This document shows positions 1 to 8,685 of a DNA stretch of 64,000 nucleotides, one piece after another; position 1 is the stretch's first letter, and the number at the start of each line of letters is the position of its first letter. The position numbers and the translations under genes were made by a program. The notes beneath the pieces were generated by a model. That model searched no databases, had not been told where the DNA came from, and saw only the letters and a program-made list of their open reading frames with translations. The stretch comes from Methanomicrobiales archaeon (lineage in GTDB: Archaea; Halobacteriota; Methanomicrobia; Methanomicrobiales; Methanospirillaceae): the NCBI GenBank assembly GCA_025350045.1, contig JANXYM010000043.1:28894-92893 (forward strand), in the 5' to 3' direction.

Positions 1-805
1 TAACGGGATATCCCGACTGCCGGGACGCAATCTCGTTGGCATTGAGGATTTTCCCGGTTGTTTCATGAATGATTATCGCATCCGTTGCGCTGTCGAAGAG
101 CAGGTGATAGCGCAATTCGGACTCGATGAGGTTGTCCTTGATCTCTTTTTTATCAGTTATGTCAATTGCAGAACAGACAATACGCTCCGAACCTGCCATA
201 GATGCCGTCAGGACGGCCCAGCACGTACTTCCGTCTTTTTTCTTTAATGCAAGTTCTATGGTGTCGATCTTTTTTTCTGCAGATATTTTTTTTAAGATCT
301 CCTCGAGCTCTCGTTCATCCTGCCATAAGGAAGCAATGTCCCGCCCTTCCATCTCTTTGGGGGTGTATCCGAGCATCGCGGCGGTCTGGATGTTGGACTG
401 GACCAGCTGCTTTGTGTTCACGTCAAAAGTAAAGATACCGGCAAGGGAGTTGTCAAACATCTCCCGGAATTTCGTCTCCTCCTGGCTGGACTGGGCAAGG
501 GAAGATATGACAACCCCGATGGTGACAAAGACGTAAAACCAAGCGATACTGGATGCAAAGGACTTGATCTCAAAAGGCATGAAGAAGATAACAAGACCGA
601 GATAGATCCATCCGAGGATAATAGTGAAATAAATGGCATACCGCGGCTGGGTCCGGGCAAGCAGGATGATGGGAAGAATATACAGGTAGGGGAAGATATC
701 CAGGATACCGCTCTTTAAGGAGAAAACGATCGCTAGGATGATCTCTAAGGTAAACACTACAATAATATACAGCCAGAAGAGTTTCCACCAGGAGATATCT
801 TTCAT
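1..805 (-). CDS. Membrane PAS-domain sensor protein (partial, runs off the left edge)
   Basis: An open frame of 268 codons runs from an ATG at 805 to the window edge without a stop, so the C-terminus is missing. The first ~100 residues form about four hydrophobic segments, resembling the membrane domain at the N-terminus of the 12-PAS kinase at 8686-14394 (shared LYILPIILLA / YLGLVI-type stretches). A PAS domain follows at about residues 115-225, ending in the usual DITDKKE linker, and a second PAS begins near 235. It is presumably a membrane sensor whose kinase or receiver part lies outside the window. The ribosome binding site is weak. The sensor role is inferred from domains; the signal is unknown. 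Confidence 0.8.
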   Translation of the reverse strand, partial: MKDISWWKLFWLYIIVVFTLEIILAIVFSLKSGILDIFPYLYILPIILLARTQPRYAIYFTIILGWIYLGLVIFFMPFEIKSFASSIAWFYVFVTIGVVISSLAQSSQEETKFREMFDNSLAGIFTFDVNTKQLVQSNIQTAAMLGYTPKEMEGRDIASLWQDERELEEILKKISAEKKIDTIELALKKKDGSTCWAVLTASMAGSERIVCSAIDITDKKEIKDNLIESELRYHLLFDSATDAIIIHETTGKILNANEIASRQSGYPV

Positions 806-1159
806 GACACCACATTTGCCTGAGGCTGACGGGGGTTCTTTGATTTTTTTAGGCTATGAAATCCAGAACAGCCCTGTGCTCTCATCTGATACTTACCGGT
901 GAGATTATATAAAAGATGCCCTATTTTGGGAGATGCAGGAGATTTTTTACGGGTACCTCCAGTGAAAGGGCATGCATAGCCAGTTACAAAGCTCGCCAGG
1001 GAGCATGCTCAGGTTCCGGCAGGTATTCATGGAAGAGCACGGTGTGGGACGTATCATTTGCACCGGGCTGCCGATAATAAAATGAGCATATTATTAATAT
1101 GCCGCGTATCATTACAAGAATTAAGATAATACCAGGAATAACGGTGCGGTGTTCTACAG
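806..1159. other. Divergent intergenic region between two signalling genes
   Basis: This 354-base gap separates a minus-strand PAS sensor from a plus-strand response regulator. It is more AT-rich towards its right end. It contains a TATA-like stretch (ttatataaaa, about 904-913) and the inverted repeat at 1086-1102, listed separately. No open frame with coding character and no RNA gene was recognised. Confidence 0.5.
1086..1102. promoter_or_regulatory. Inverted repeat upstream of a response regulator gene
   Basis: GCATATT-N3-AATATGC is a perfect 7-bp inverted repeat whose right edge lies 58 bases before the start at 1160. It could be an operator or part of an AT-rich promoter. The symmetry is seen directly; the function is inferred. 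Confidence 0.35.
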
Positions 1160-1906
1160 ATGCAGGAAAAATCGATACTTATCGTTGAAGATGAAGGCGT
1201 TGTGGCCCTTTCCATCCAGGGGGCACTGACAAAAATGGGTTACAGGGTTGTCGGGATTGCAGTCACCGGCAATGAGGCTATCGCTCTTGCAATGGAGCAC
1301 AAGCCCGATGTCATCTTAATGGATATTCATATCAAGGGAGATATTGACGGTATCCAGACAACGGAAAGACTCAACCAGATCACCGATATCCCGGTAATTT
1401 TTCTGACAGCATACGCAGATGATGAAACCGTCAAACGAGCTATCAAGACCCACTCCAGCAGCTACCTGGTCAAACCCTACAATCCAAGGGAACTCTACTC
1501 CAACATCGAGTTTGCCATCTACAAGCGCCGCATGAAGAACCGTCACGGTTCGAACCGGGAGAACCTTGAACTGTTCCTGACAAAATCTGCAGATGCGGGA
1601 CTGATCATCGATATGCAGAACTGCATAGTGTTTGCCAATTCCGCTGCAGAAACACTGCTGGGATGGACGAAAGAAGAGATGCAGGGGAAGGGATTTTTTG
1701 CACTGGTAAACCCCACTGCATCAACCGCTGATGGCCCGGTGGAGGAGAGGATCAAGGATCTCCTGAGCCTCGATGCCATTCATTACTTTCCCCCGGTTGC
1801 ACGGGTGTCTACCAAGAGCGACCGGATAAAAACCGTGAGCGTGAAGACCGGGATTATCCGTGAGGACTCCGGGGATAACCGGCATATGCTGATCCTCTTC
1901 CAATAA
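1160..1906 (+). CDS. Response regulator with REC and PAS domains
   Basis: The 248-residue protein has a CheY-like receiver at residues 4-125 with the acidic pair E10-D11, the phosphoacceptor D55 and the conserved K105. A PAS domain follows at about 140-245. There is no DNA-binding or enzymatic output, so it probably accepts phosphate from one of the many kinases nearby and acts through protein contact. It is transcribed away from the other sensor genes around it and converges with the REC-PAS-PAS gene at 1956-3149, with a hairpin between them. The REC-PAS assignment is secure; partner and role are unknown. Confidence 0.88.
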   Translation: MQEKSILIVEDEGVVALSIQGALTKMGYRVVGIAVTGNEAIALAMEHKPDVILMDIHIKGDIDGIQTTERLNQITDIPVIFLTAYADDETVKRAIKTHSSSYLVKPYNPRELYSNIEFAIYKRRMKNRHGSNRENLELFLTKSADAGLIIDMQNCIVFANSAAETLLGWTKEEMQGKGFFALVNPTASTADGPVEERIKDLLSLDAIHYFPPVARVSTKSDRIKTVSVKTGIIREDSGDNRHMLILFQ

Positions 1907-1920
1907 CCCGTACTCGTCCG

Positions 1921-1949
1921 GCAGGGTATACCCTGCCTGCTTTTTTTTA
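1921..1949. terminator. Palindrome plus T-run between convergent genes
   Basis: gcagggtataccctgc (1921-1936) is a perfect 16-base palindrome, followed after a short spacer by eight T. It lies just after the stop of the plus-strand REC-PAS gene and before the end of the convergent minus-strand gene. The poly-T tract suits archaeal termination on the plus strand. Confidence 0.6.
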
Positions 1950-1955
1950 TCGTGC

Positions 1956-3149
1956 TCACTCAATCTCATACCCTACGAACTGGAACTCCCTGACTTCCCC
2001 GTTGTTGTCAAAAAACGCCCGGGTGTTCCAGTGCAGGTTTCGCACGGTTCCATCGTTAAGAATCACCCGGTAGGTGATCGGGGCTGCCGGGTCTTCCTGG
2101 GATAAGCCAGCGAGATGCCGGATAAGCCGTTTTGCATCATCGGGATGGACTGGCGGGGCGAAAAGGTACCCGATGGTATCTTTTTCTTTCCTGTTAAAGT
2201 AGCAGAGGAATGCGTTGTTTGCAAACACGCAGGTCCTGTCCGGGCTGCTGCGGTACACGAGTTCTGTTAAGTCCTCAACAATTGCCCGGAACCGCTGCTC
2301 ACTCTCCCGCAGGGCTTCCTCTGCATGGATGCGGTCGGTGATGTCAATCATCACACCGATGAACCCGGCAATACATCCTTCAGTGTCGTTGAACGTGGCT
2401 TTCTTGAATATGACATCCCGCGGGCTGTGATCGGCATGGGGAAATTTTGCCTGGTATACCTGGATACCCCGCCGGCTCATCAGCTGGGAATCTTTCTCAC
2501 CGGACAGGATCGCCATATCGGATGAGAAGAGGGATGCATCGGTCTTCCTGACCATTTCGCGTTTTGAGATGCCGGTATAAGCCTCAAAGGCATTGTTGCA
2601 GCCAAGGTATTCCCCCTTTAAATCCTTGTAATATACCGGTGCGGGGATGGTATCGATCATCTGCTGGAGGAATTCCAGCTGCTGCCGCAGGGAGGCGGTG
2701 CGGGCGGCGACCCGCTCTTCGAGCTCTTCATTCAGTTTCCGTAACCGGTCTTCACTGCTTTTCAGTTTCTTATCCATCGCGTATTTGTAACGGGCCATCT
2801 CGATGACGGACTGGAGTTCCCGTTCGTCATAGGGTTTGACAAGATACCCGTACGGTTCGGTAAGTTTTGCCCGGTCGAGCAGCGCCTTATCGGCGTAAGC
2901 CGTGAGATAGATGATGGGAATATCACTTGTCTTGTGAATTTCTTCTGCAGTCCTGACACCGTCCATCTTTCCGGCCAGGTGGATATCCATGAGCACGAGG
3001 TCAGGTTTGATCTCGGCAATGATCTGGATAGCGGTTTCCCCGTATTTTGCGGTTCCGGCAACGCCGTAGCCAAGACTTTTTAAGGTCTCGGCAATATCAC
3101 TTGAAACGATCACTTCATCTTCAACAATAAAAACCCGAAATTCTGTCAT
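1956..3149 (-). CDS. Response regulator REC-PAS-PAS
   Basis: The 397-residue protein has a receiver at residues 4-125 (E10, D11, phosphoacceptor D55, K105), a coiled-coil linker near 130-160 and two PAS domains (about 160-275 and 285-397), with no kinase or other output. The receiver is nearly the same as those of the genes at 4940-6043 and 6176-7117 (shared LMDIHLAG and LTAYAD...KPYDER motifs). The first PAS resembles the third PAS of the 12-PAS kinase at 8686. The start is supported by GGGAG seven bases upstream. A 203-base gap separates it from the next upstream gene, so it may be the distal member of the long operon or have its own promoter. Confidence 0.88.
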   Translation of the reverse strand: MTEFRVFIVEDEVIVSSDIAETLKSLGYGVAGTAKYGETAIQIIAEIKPDLVLMDIHLAGKMDGVRTAEEIHKTSDIPIIYLTAYADKALLDRAKLTEPYGYLVKPYDERELQSVIEMARYKYAMDKKLKSSEDRLRKLNEELEERVAARTASLRQQLEFLQQMIDTIPAPVYYKDLKGEYLGCNNAFEAYTGISKREMVRKTDASLFSSDMAILSGEKDSQLMSRRGIQVYQAKFPHADHSPRDVIFKKATFNDTEGCIAGFIGVMIDITDRIHAEEALRESEQRFRAIVEDLTELVYRSSPDRTCVFANNAFLCYFNRKEKDTIGYLFAPPVHPDDAKRLIRHLAGLSQEDPAAPITYRVILNDGTVRNLHWNTRAFFDNNGEVREFQFVGYEIE

Positions 3150-3352
3150 AATATACTCCCGCTCCCGACCGGGTAATGATGGGATATCTCTGGTTCAACA
3201 CACCAAAAGCCTCCACAGAACAGACAGGCCGATCGTCTCTTCCGAGAGCATGCACTGCGAAAAGCACAACCCCGTCTCTTGGGGTGTGCCAGTCCCCTTA
3301 TGACGCATCTCCCATCCATTCCTGTATTGCACAGCTCTCAAACGTACTCACC

Positions 3353-3904
3353 TCATCCGGTATCGATAACCGTATCCACAAACGTTGTCAGCTGGCTGAT
3401 AAGCATGGGGTCAAGCCCTTTTTCCACAGCCAGAAACACACCGGACAGGTCCATGAGCCGGAGTTTGTTGGTGACGAAATGGATGAACTTGGAGATATTC
3501 TGGGACGAGAGATAGATGAGCATGGTGCTGACAGAATCGTACAGTATGCAGACCTTCTTGCCGGAATTTTCTTTGAGCACTTCTGTGACTGCGATTCCCA
3601 GATCCGTCAAATTTGCCGGGTTATTGACAAAGCGCACAACGCCAGGGACATTCTCTGCACTGCCAATGGAGTTCCGTGTCACTGCATCGATAAACGAGAC
3701 GGTTTTTAAGTCAACCCCATTCTCTGCATAGAGTTTCGAGAGGATATTATACGGGAAATTTAATGTCACAATGATGGTATGATACCCGTTCTCTGAGATC
3801 TCCTTGATCAGTTCGATATTGCGCTGCCGGATATTTGCAGGACTTGCAAGGATCAGGAAGATCTGTTTTTTATCAAGGTCTTCCGGACGGACTATTGGAG
3901 GCAA
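3353..3904 (-). CDS. Small RecA/KaiC-like protein without a Walker A motif
   Basis: The protein has 183 residues and starts with TTG directly after the stop of the upstream PAS-PAS gene, with GGTGAG spanning the junction as ribosome binding site. The alternating hydrophobic strands and helices, and the stretch ILYDSVSTMLIYLS, resemble the degenerate RecA/KaiC-like proteins (DUF835/DUF7504 type) often found beside PAS sensors in archaea. The position expected for a Walker A loop reads LASPANIRQR, so ATP hydrolysis is unlikely. It may bind the preceding PAS-PAS protein as a signalling partner. The family placement rests on overall pattern and is tentative. Confidence 0.7.
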   Translation of the reverse strand: MPPIVRPEDLDKKQIFLILASPANIRQRNIELIKEISENGYHTIIVTLNFPYNILSKLYAENGVDLKTVSFIDAVTRNSIGSAENVPGVVRFVNNPANLTDLGIAVTEVLKENSGKKVCILYDSVSTMLIYLSSQNISKFIHFVTNKLRLMDLSGVFLAVEKGLDPMLISQLTTFVDTVIDTG

Positions 3905-4918
3905 TCACTCACCTTCAAGGAATTTCCGGTAGGCTTGAGGAATTGCCTGGTTTCTCTCTAATATCGCTTTTTGGAATTCCTGCACATTTGCTGCAACCTG
4001 GGTAGCGTTACGGACCTGCCCGTCCAGCAGCATGGCGGTCTCTTCCGGAGTTATCTTTCCCGCCCGGGTGAGTTCTGCCACATCCAGGAGATTGTCACGG
4101 ATGATCTCGACTGGTTGTTTGATACGCATCGCCATCTCGGTCATGTACGCAACGAGCGCCTCTTCAGCCTTGCGCTGTTCGGTGATATCAATGCCAATGG
4201 AGATCACGTGCTCTCCGCCTCCGAACGCGATCTGGCGGGTGTTCCAGGAGATGATCTTCTTTTCGCCGCTTTTTGTTGTGACATGGGTCTCGAGATTCGC
4301 AAAGTGCCGCCGGGCTGTCATTACCTCTCTTATCTGCCGTGTTACCGTATTCCGGTAATCTTTTTCCGGGTAGAGCTGTTTCCAGATCTCACGCCTGCCG
4401 ATTGCTTCAGCACGGGCATAACCCGTAATCTCCTCTGCTGCAGCGTTCCACATCACTACCCTGCCATGCTGGTCAAGGACCGTGATCAGGACATTGGCAT
4501 TGTCAATAATACACTCCCGGAAGGAATCGAGTTCCCGGAGGGGGGTGATATCCTGACCAACGGTTATTACCCGCTTCATCCCGTCATGATCGATCTCTTT
4601 CGTATTCCACAGGATAGTACGGGTTGTGCCGGAACGGGTATGGATCAGGGTCTCGAAATTTTCAAAATAATCCCTTGCAGCAAGAATTTTTTCAATTCTT
4701 TTCGTGACGTTGTCACGGTAGGTTTTCTCCGGGTACAGGTGTCGCCAGATGGTGGCGGTACCGATCACTTCCTGTTTGGAATAGCCGGTAATCGTCTCAG
4801 CGGCACGGTTCCATGCAAGGATCTTTCCTCCCTTGTCAAGAACTGCGATGATGACAAGGGCATTTTCCAGTATTCCTGCTTCAATGCATCCAGGATGTTC
4901 AGGTTTCTTCTCAGTCAT
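3905..4918 (-). CDS. PAS-PAS sensor with a His-less DHp-like helix
   Basis: The 337-residue protein has two very similar PAS domains (about residues 15-130 and 135-250), each with an NAN/GYS...WK.LYPEK core and ending in DIT. These resemble the second PAS of the 12-PAS kinase at 8686. The C-terminus (about 255-337) is helical, with MAMRIKQPVEIIRDNL placed where a histidine kinase would have its H-box; no histidine is present and no ATPase domain follows. It therefore cannot autophosphorylate in the usual way and may act as a sensing or docking subunit. It is immediately followed by the RecA-like gene with no gap. GAGG lies five bases before the ATG. Confidence 0.82.
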   Translation of the reverse strand: MTEKKPEHPGCIEAGILENALVIIAVLDKGGKILAWNRAAETITGYSKQEVIGTATIWRHLYPEKTYRDNVTKRIEKILAARDYFENFETLIHTRSGTTRTILWNTKEIDHDGMKRVITVGQDITPLRELDSFRECIIDNANVLITVLDQHGRVVMWNAAAEEITGYARAEAIGRREIWKQLYPEKDYRNTVTRQIREVMTARRHFANLETHVTTKSGEKKIISWNTRQIAFGGGEHVISIGIDITEQRKAEEALVAYMTEMAMRIKQPVEIIRDNLLDVAELTRAGKITPEETAMLLDGQVRNATQVAANVQEFQKAILERNQAIPQAYRKFLEGE

Positions 4919-4939
4919 AATTCCTCGAAATAATGATGT

Positions 4940-6043
4940 TCAATCCACCCACCCGCTCAGCACAATCTTTCCTATCTGAGGATTATTCGTTAAGTTGCTC
5001 AGAATACCTTTGATTGCGCAGAAGGTGTTGTCCCTTTTCTTACACTTCAGCCGGACGGGTTTTGCCATGCCGGGATGCATGACAATTTCAGAGAGAACCT
5101 GTTTTGCGTTTTGCCAGTCACTCTGGCTGATATGGTCAAAGAGCGACTTTTTCAGCTCAGCAGGTTCCGGATAGCCAAGGACATTTCTCAGCGACGGACT
5201 CTGCTGGGCGAACGTGCCATCGGGGTTTAACATAACCACTACTTCAGAGGCTTCCTCGATGATCAGCCGGAAATGCTCGGCATTGTCCCGCATCTGTTTT
5301 TCTGCCTCCTTCCTGCGGGTGATGTTCCGTATGCTGACTGCAAATTTTTCTGCAGCACCATGTGCATCGTACACCGGGTAGATGGTCACATCATACCAGC
5401 TCCGGTTCACCTGTTCTTCAAGATGAATCCTCTTTTCTCCCTTCACCACCAGTTGCCAGCAGGCCATCTTTGGGGTCAGGATCTTCTTTGCCACCAGGTT
5501 ATATGCACTGGTCCCGGCCAGTGCTTCGGCAGACATTCCCGTTAATCCGGCAAGCATCTCGTTTGCTACTAGGATCTTCCCGTCCGCGCTGAGCAGGTAC
5601 AGGAGATCCCGTGTTGCGTTCACCATCACCCGGGTGGTGGCTTCACTCTCCTTAAGCCTGAGCTCCATGGTATGTTTGTAGACTGCCATCTCTATGGAGG
5701 AATGAAGCCCCCGCTCATCATAGGGTTTGATAATATACCCGTACGGCTCGGTGACTTTCGCCCGCTCGAGCAGGGCATTGTCTGCATAGGCAGTAAGGAA
5801 AATGACAGGGATGCCATACACGTTATGTATATGTCCGGCTGCCTCAATGCCATCCATTGGACCGGCAAGATGGATGTCCATGAGCACGAGATCGGGTTGG
5901 GTTTCTTTGATTTTTTCGAGAGCGATCTCCCCGGACCTGGCCGTTCCTGCAACGCCATATCCCAGACTGAGGAGGGTCTCTTTGATATCATTTGCAACAA
6001 TTGCTTCATCTTCGACAATGAAGATAACGGGCAAAGAGGTCAT
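4940..6043 (-). CDS. Response regulator REC-PAS-PAS
   Basis: The 367-residue protein has a receiver at residues 5-125 with phosphoacceptor D56, then two PAS domains (about 135-250 and 255-365), and no kinase or DNA-binding part. The receiver is a close paralogue of those at 1956-3149 and 6176-7117. GGTGA lies shortly before the ATG. It sits 21 bases upstream of the PAS-PAS gene that follows and 132 bases after the REC-GAF gene. It is probably a phosphate acceptor in the local multi-kinase pathway. Confidence 0.88.
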   Translation of the reverse strand: MTSLPVIFIVEDEAIVANDIKETLLSLGYGVAGTARSGEIALEKIKETQPDLVLMDIHLAGPMDGIEAAGHIHNVYGIPVIFLTAYADNALLERAKVTEPYGYIIKPYDERGLHSSIEMAVYKHTMELRLKESEATTRVMVNATRDLLYLLSADGKILVANEMLAGLTGMSAEALAGTSAYNLVAKKILTPKMACWQLVVKGEKRIHLEEQVNRSWYDVTIYPVYDAHGAAEKFAVSIRNITRRKEAEKQMRDNAEHFRLIIEEASEVVVMLNPDGTFAQQSPSLRNVLGYPEPAELKKSLFDHISQSDWQNAKQVLSEIVMHPGMAKPVRLKCKKRDNTFCAIKGILSNLTNNPQIGKIVLSGWVD

Positions 6044-6175
6044 GGATTTTCACCCGGTCCTGTGGGTCGGTACGAGCCGGCCGGGTTTTAGAAATGCCCG
6101 GTCTCCCCGTGCGGGCAGGGAGATCGGAGACATGTCAGCTGCACCGGCGGTGCCGGAAGGCAGGATGCATGACAT

Positions 6176-7117
6176 TTACCGGTACCCCATTGCCGCTCCA
6201 AGAAGATTTGCGGTGATGCGAAGGGCCTCGATCTCATCCGATGACCGTGTCCGTTCGGCAAGATCGAAAAATCCAATGAAACCCCAGAGGTTGTCCCGGA
6301 TGAAGATGGGGAGGATGACTGCCGCCTTCACCCCGAGCAGGTCGTACAGTCGTTTTTCGTTGTCCGGGAGACCGGACAGGGTTGATGAGATGACGTCACC
6401 TTTCATTAAGAGATCATGCCAGCGGGTAAGGTTTAACGAGGAAAAGGTGAACTGTTTCAGCTCAGGTTTGTACAGAGAGGGAAGATAGGCGGGGCATCCC
6501 CATTCGTAGAGCAGGCTGACGGTTTCCTGGCCCGCAGGATCGGGATGTGCCTTGAAGATCCCGATTGCGCCTGCGTCCAGGGCAAGACCAATAGGTTCGA
6601 GAATATCCCGGATATCCGAGGAGTTGAAATCCCGGGGCTGGTGGCTGGCGGGCACATCCCCGCGGGAGATCCGGAGAAGCCATTCGACTGCGGAACTGAC
6701 GGCAAAAAGAACAGCGTCCCGTTTATTTATCTCGCGCTCGATCCGGTGCTTGTAGAGGGCCATTTCGATGACGGAATGGAGTTCGCGCTCATCGTAGGGT
6801 TTAATGACATACCCGTAGGGTTCGGTCACCTTGGCACGGTCGAGCAGGGCCTTGTCTGCATACGCGGTAAGATAGATCACCGGAATGCCATAGAGCACAT
6901 GAATCGTTCCTGCGGTCTCGACCCCGTCCAACCTGCCGGCCAGATGAATATCCATGAGCACGAGATCGGGCAGGAGTTCCTTTACCTTCTCAAGCGCGAC
7001 CTCCCCGGATTTCGCTATGCCCTGGACAGCATATCCCAGGCTTTTCAAGGTCTCCTTGATATCGTTTGCTACAATCGCCTCGTCTTCTACAATAAAGATT
7101 GCCGGTTTTTCCATCAT
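6176..7117 (-). CDS. Response regulator REC-GAF
   Basis: The 313-residue protein has a receiver at residues 6-125 (phosphoacceptor D56, LTAYADKALLDRAK, KPYDER) and a GAF domain at about 145-312 ending at the stop codon. No transmitter or enzyme domain follows. AGGGG lies just before the start, where two ATG codons stand in tandem. It lies 34 bases after the PAS-PAS-GAF gene, in the same strand run. The GAF could bind a small ligand or dimerise; the ligand is not predictable. Confidence 0.87.
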   Translation of the reverse strand: MMEKPAIFIVEDEAIVANDIKETLKSLGYAVQGIAKSGEVALEKVKELLPDLVLMDIHLAGRLDGVETAGTIHVLYGIPVIYLTAYADKALLDRAKVTEPYGYVIKPYDERELHSVIEMALYKHRIEREINKRDAVLFAVSSAVEWLLRISRGDVPASHQPRDFNSSDIRDILEPIGLALDAGAIGIFKAHPDPAGQETVSLLYEWGCPAYLPSLYKPELKQFTFSSLNLTRWHDLLMKGDVISSTLSGLPDNEKRLYDLLGVKAAVILPIFIRDNLWGFIGFFDLAERTRSSDEIEALRITANLLGAAMGYR

Positions 7118-7151
7118 GCACCCCTTGTGTAATCGTTCTTCTGGTTATCCT

Positions 7152-8651
7152 TCATAACCGTTCCGGTTCACCTGCTGCATTCCTCATGGAAGAATCAGCA
7201 CCAGCATCAGACCCGGAATACTGGTCAGGGATGCCGAGCCGCGCTTGCAGCCACCTGAGCCGCTCCTCGCTTTTTATAAGTGCCTCCTGCACCTTTTTCC
7301 GTTCGCGGTTTGTTACTGCAAGGGCGATCTGGTCAGCCAGCTGGCAGGCAAAGGTGCATTCATCGGGATCCCAGGTATGCTGCTTTTCAACATGCTCAAA
7401 ACAGATAAGCCCGATCGTCTTTCCCGAACTCCGAATGACCGCGTCCAGCATCGAGGTTATCTTTAAGGGTTTGAGATACCCTTCGACATAGCCGGCGGTA
7501 CGCGGGTCGGTCAGCGGATCGTCGGCATTGATGAACTTGGCTGACCGGAGAGCTGCAAATTCATTCCGGAACTCGCTTTCCCGGAGAAGGGGGCCGGAGG
7601 TGTGCCTGCAGGGAGTGGATTCGAAGAGGTCAACGCAGGCGAGCAGGGTTTCTTCATCGTTAAAGAGCCAGACTCCTGCCCGTTCAACGCCCAGAAGGGG
7701 GGCCGAAAGATCGGTGATCATCCGGGCAAGCTCGTCGACTTCCCCCAGGGAGACGAAGGGAGAGGCCGAGATCTCGGCAATCACCTGCTGCTGACTCTGG
7801 CTGCGGGCCAGTGCACTGCTTAATGACTCTTCCAGCTGCCTGCGCTGAGATATGTCCCGCACAACGCTGACCAGGCGCCAGGGGTTGCCCCAGCGGTCCC
7901 GCATCAGGGACATATGGACTTCGAATGGAAAGACGCTGCCATCATTCCTTATGCCGTGATAATTCCCCAGTGCCACCTCCGTTTTTAAGATGGATACAAA
8001 AGCCTGGCGGGCCCGCTCCCTCTCTTCAGGCGCAATAAATTCCAGGATTTTTCTCCCGTTTGCTGCAGCCGGTTCCGGTAAGCCGAACATGGCTACACTT
8101 GCCGCAGAGCTCATGAGGATGGTTCCGTGCAGATCCGTAATGGTGATGTTATCTGGGGAGGTGTTGATGATCGCCCGGTAATATTCCTTACTCTCGTGGA
8201 GTGCTTTTTCTGTCCGCTTCTTCTCGGAGATATCCGTTGCAACTGCAATTACGACATCATTGCCGGCATAGATGCCTTTGCAGACATTGACGTCCTTTGG
8301 GAAGATCTCCTTGTTCCTGCGACAGGCCCAGAACTCAAAACACTGGGGCTCCCCGGCAAATGCCTGCCGGATCTTTTCTGATACATAGGTGAAATCATTG
8401 AGCCCCGGGGCTGCCAGGAATTCAGGTGTCCTGCCAATGAAATCCTCGCGGGTGTACCCGTACATGGCACACGCCCCGTCATTCACCTCGAGAAATCGTC
8501 CCTCGGGATCCTGGATATAGATCGCCTGCCGGATCGTGTTGAAGAGAACATGATAACTCTCCTCGCTCTTACGGAGTGCTTCTTCGAGTGCAGGTTCTGT
8601 AGCAGATGCACGTTTTTTTGCGGATTTTGCAGGGGGTTTGTCCTGTTTCAT
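7152..8651 (-). CDS. PAS-PAS-GAF sensor protein lacking a kinase
   Basis: The 499-residue protein has PAS domains at about residues 25-145 and 150-270 and a GAF domain at about 285-455. The C-terminal ~40 residues begin with the ALIKSEERLR linker that normally opens another PAS or a kinase but then end in a low-complexity tail, so the protein looks truncated relative to sensor kinases. It could be a sensory subunit for the neighbouring kinases or a decaying kinase. It lies 34 bases downstream of the 12-PAS kinase and 34 bases upstream of the REC-GAF gene. Confidence 0.86.
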   Translation of the reverse strand: MKQDKPPAKSAKKRASATEPALEEALRKSEESYHVLFNTIRQAIYIQDPEGRFLEVNDGACAMYGYTREDFIGRTPEFLAAPGLNDFTYVSEKIRQAFAGEPQCFEFWACRRNKEIFPKDVNVCKGIYAGNDVVIAVATDISEKKRTEKALHESKEYYRAIINTSPDNITITDLHGTILMSSAASVAMFGLPEPAAANGRKILEFIAPEERERARQAFVSILKTEVALGNYHGIRNDGSVFPFEVHMSLMRDRWGNPWRLVSVVRDISQRRQLEESLSSALARSQSQQQVIAEISASPFVSLGEVDELARMITDLSAPLLGVERAGVWLFNDEETLLACVDLFESTPCRHTSGPLLRESEFRNEFAALRSAKFINADDPLTDPRTAGYVEGYLKPLKITSMLDAVIRSSGKTIGLICFEHVEKQHTWDPDECTFACQLADQIALAVTNRERKKVQEALIKSEERLRWLQARLGIPDQYSGSDAGADSSMRNAAGEPERL

Positions 8652-8685
8652 CGCTCACGTCCCGCTAGTGAACCGGCAGTGCTAT

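Noticed and set aside
3176-3709. A 177-codon plus-strand frame over the 3150-3352 gap and the RecA-like gene
   Set aside because: Most of it is antisense to the RecA-like gene, which has coupled translation and better protein features.
3971-4933. Long plus-strand open frame of 320 codons opposite the PAS-PAS gene, and similar ones such as 25542-26465 and 15726-16517
   Set aside because: They lie antisense to well-supported PAS/kinase genes, follow from GC-rich third positions of those genes, and show no recognisable protein motif.
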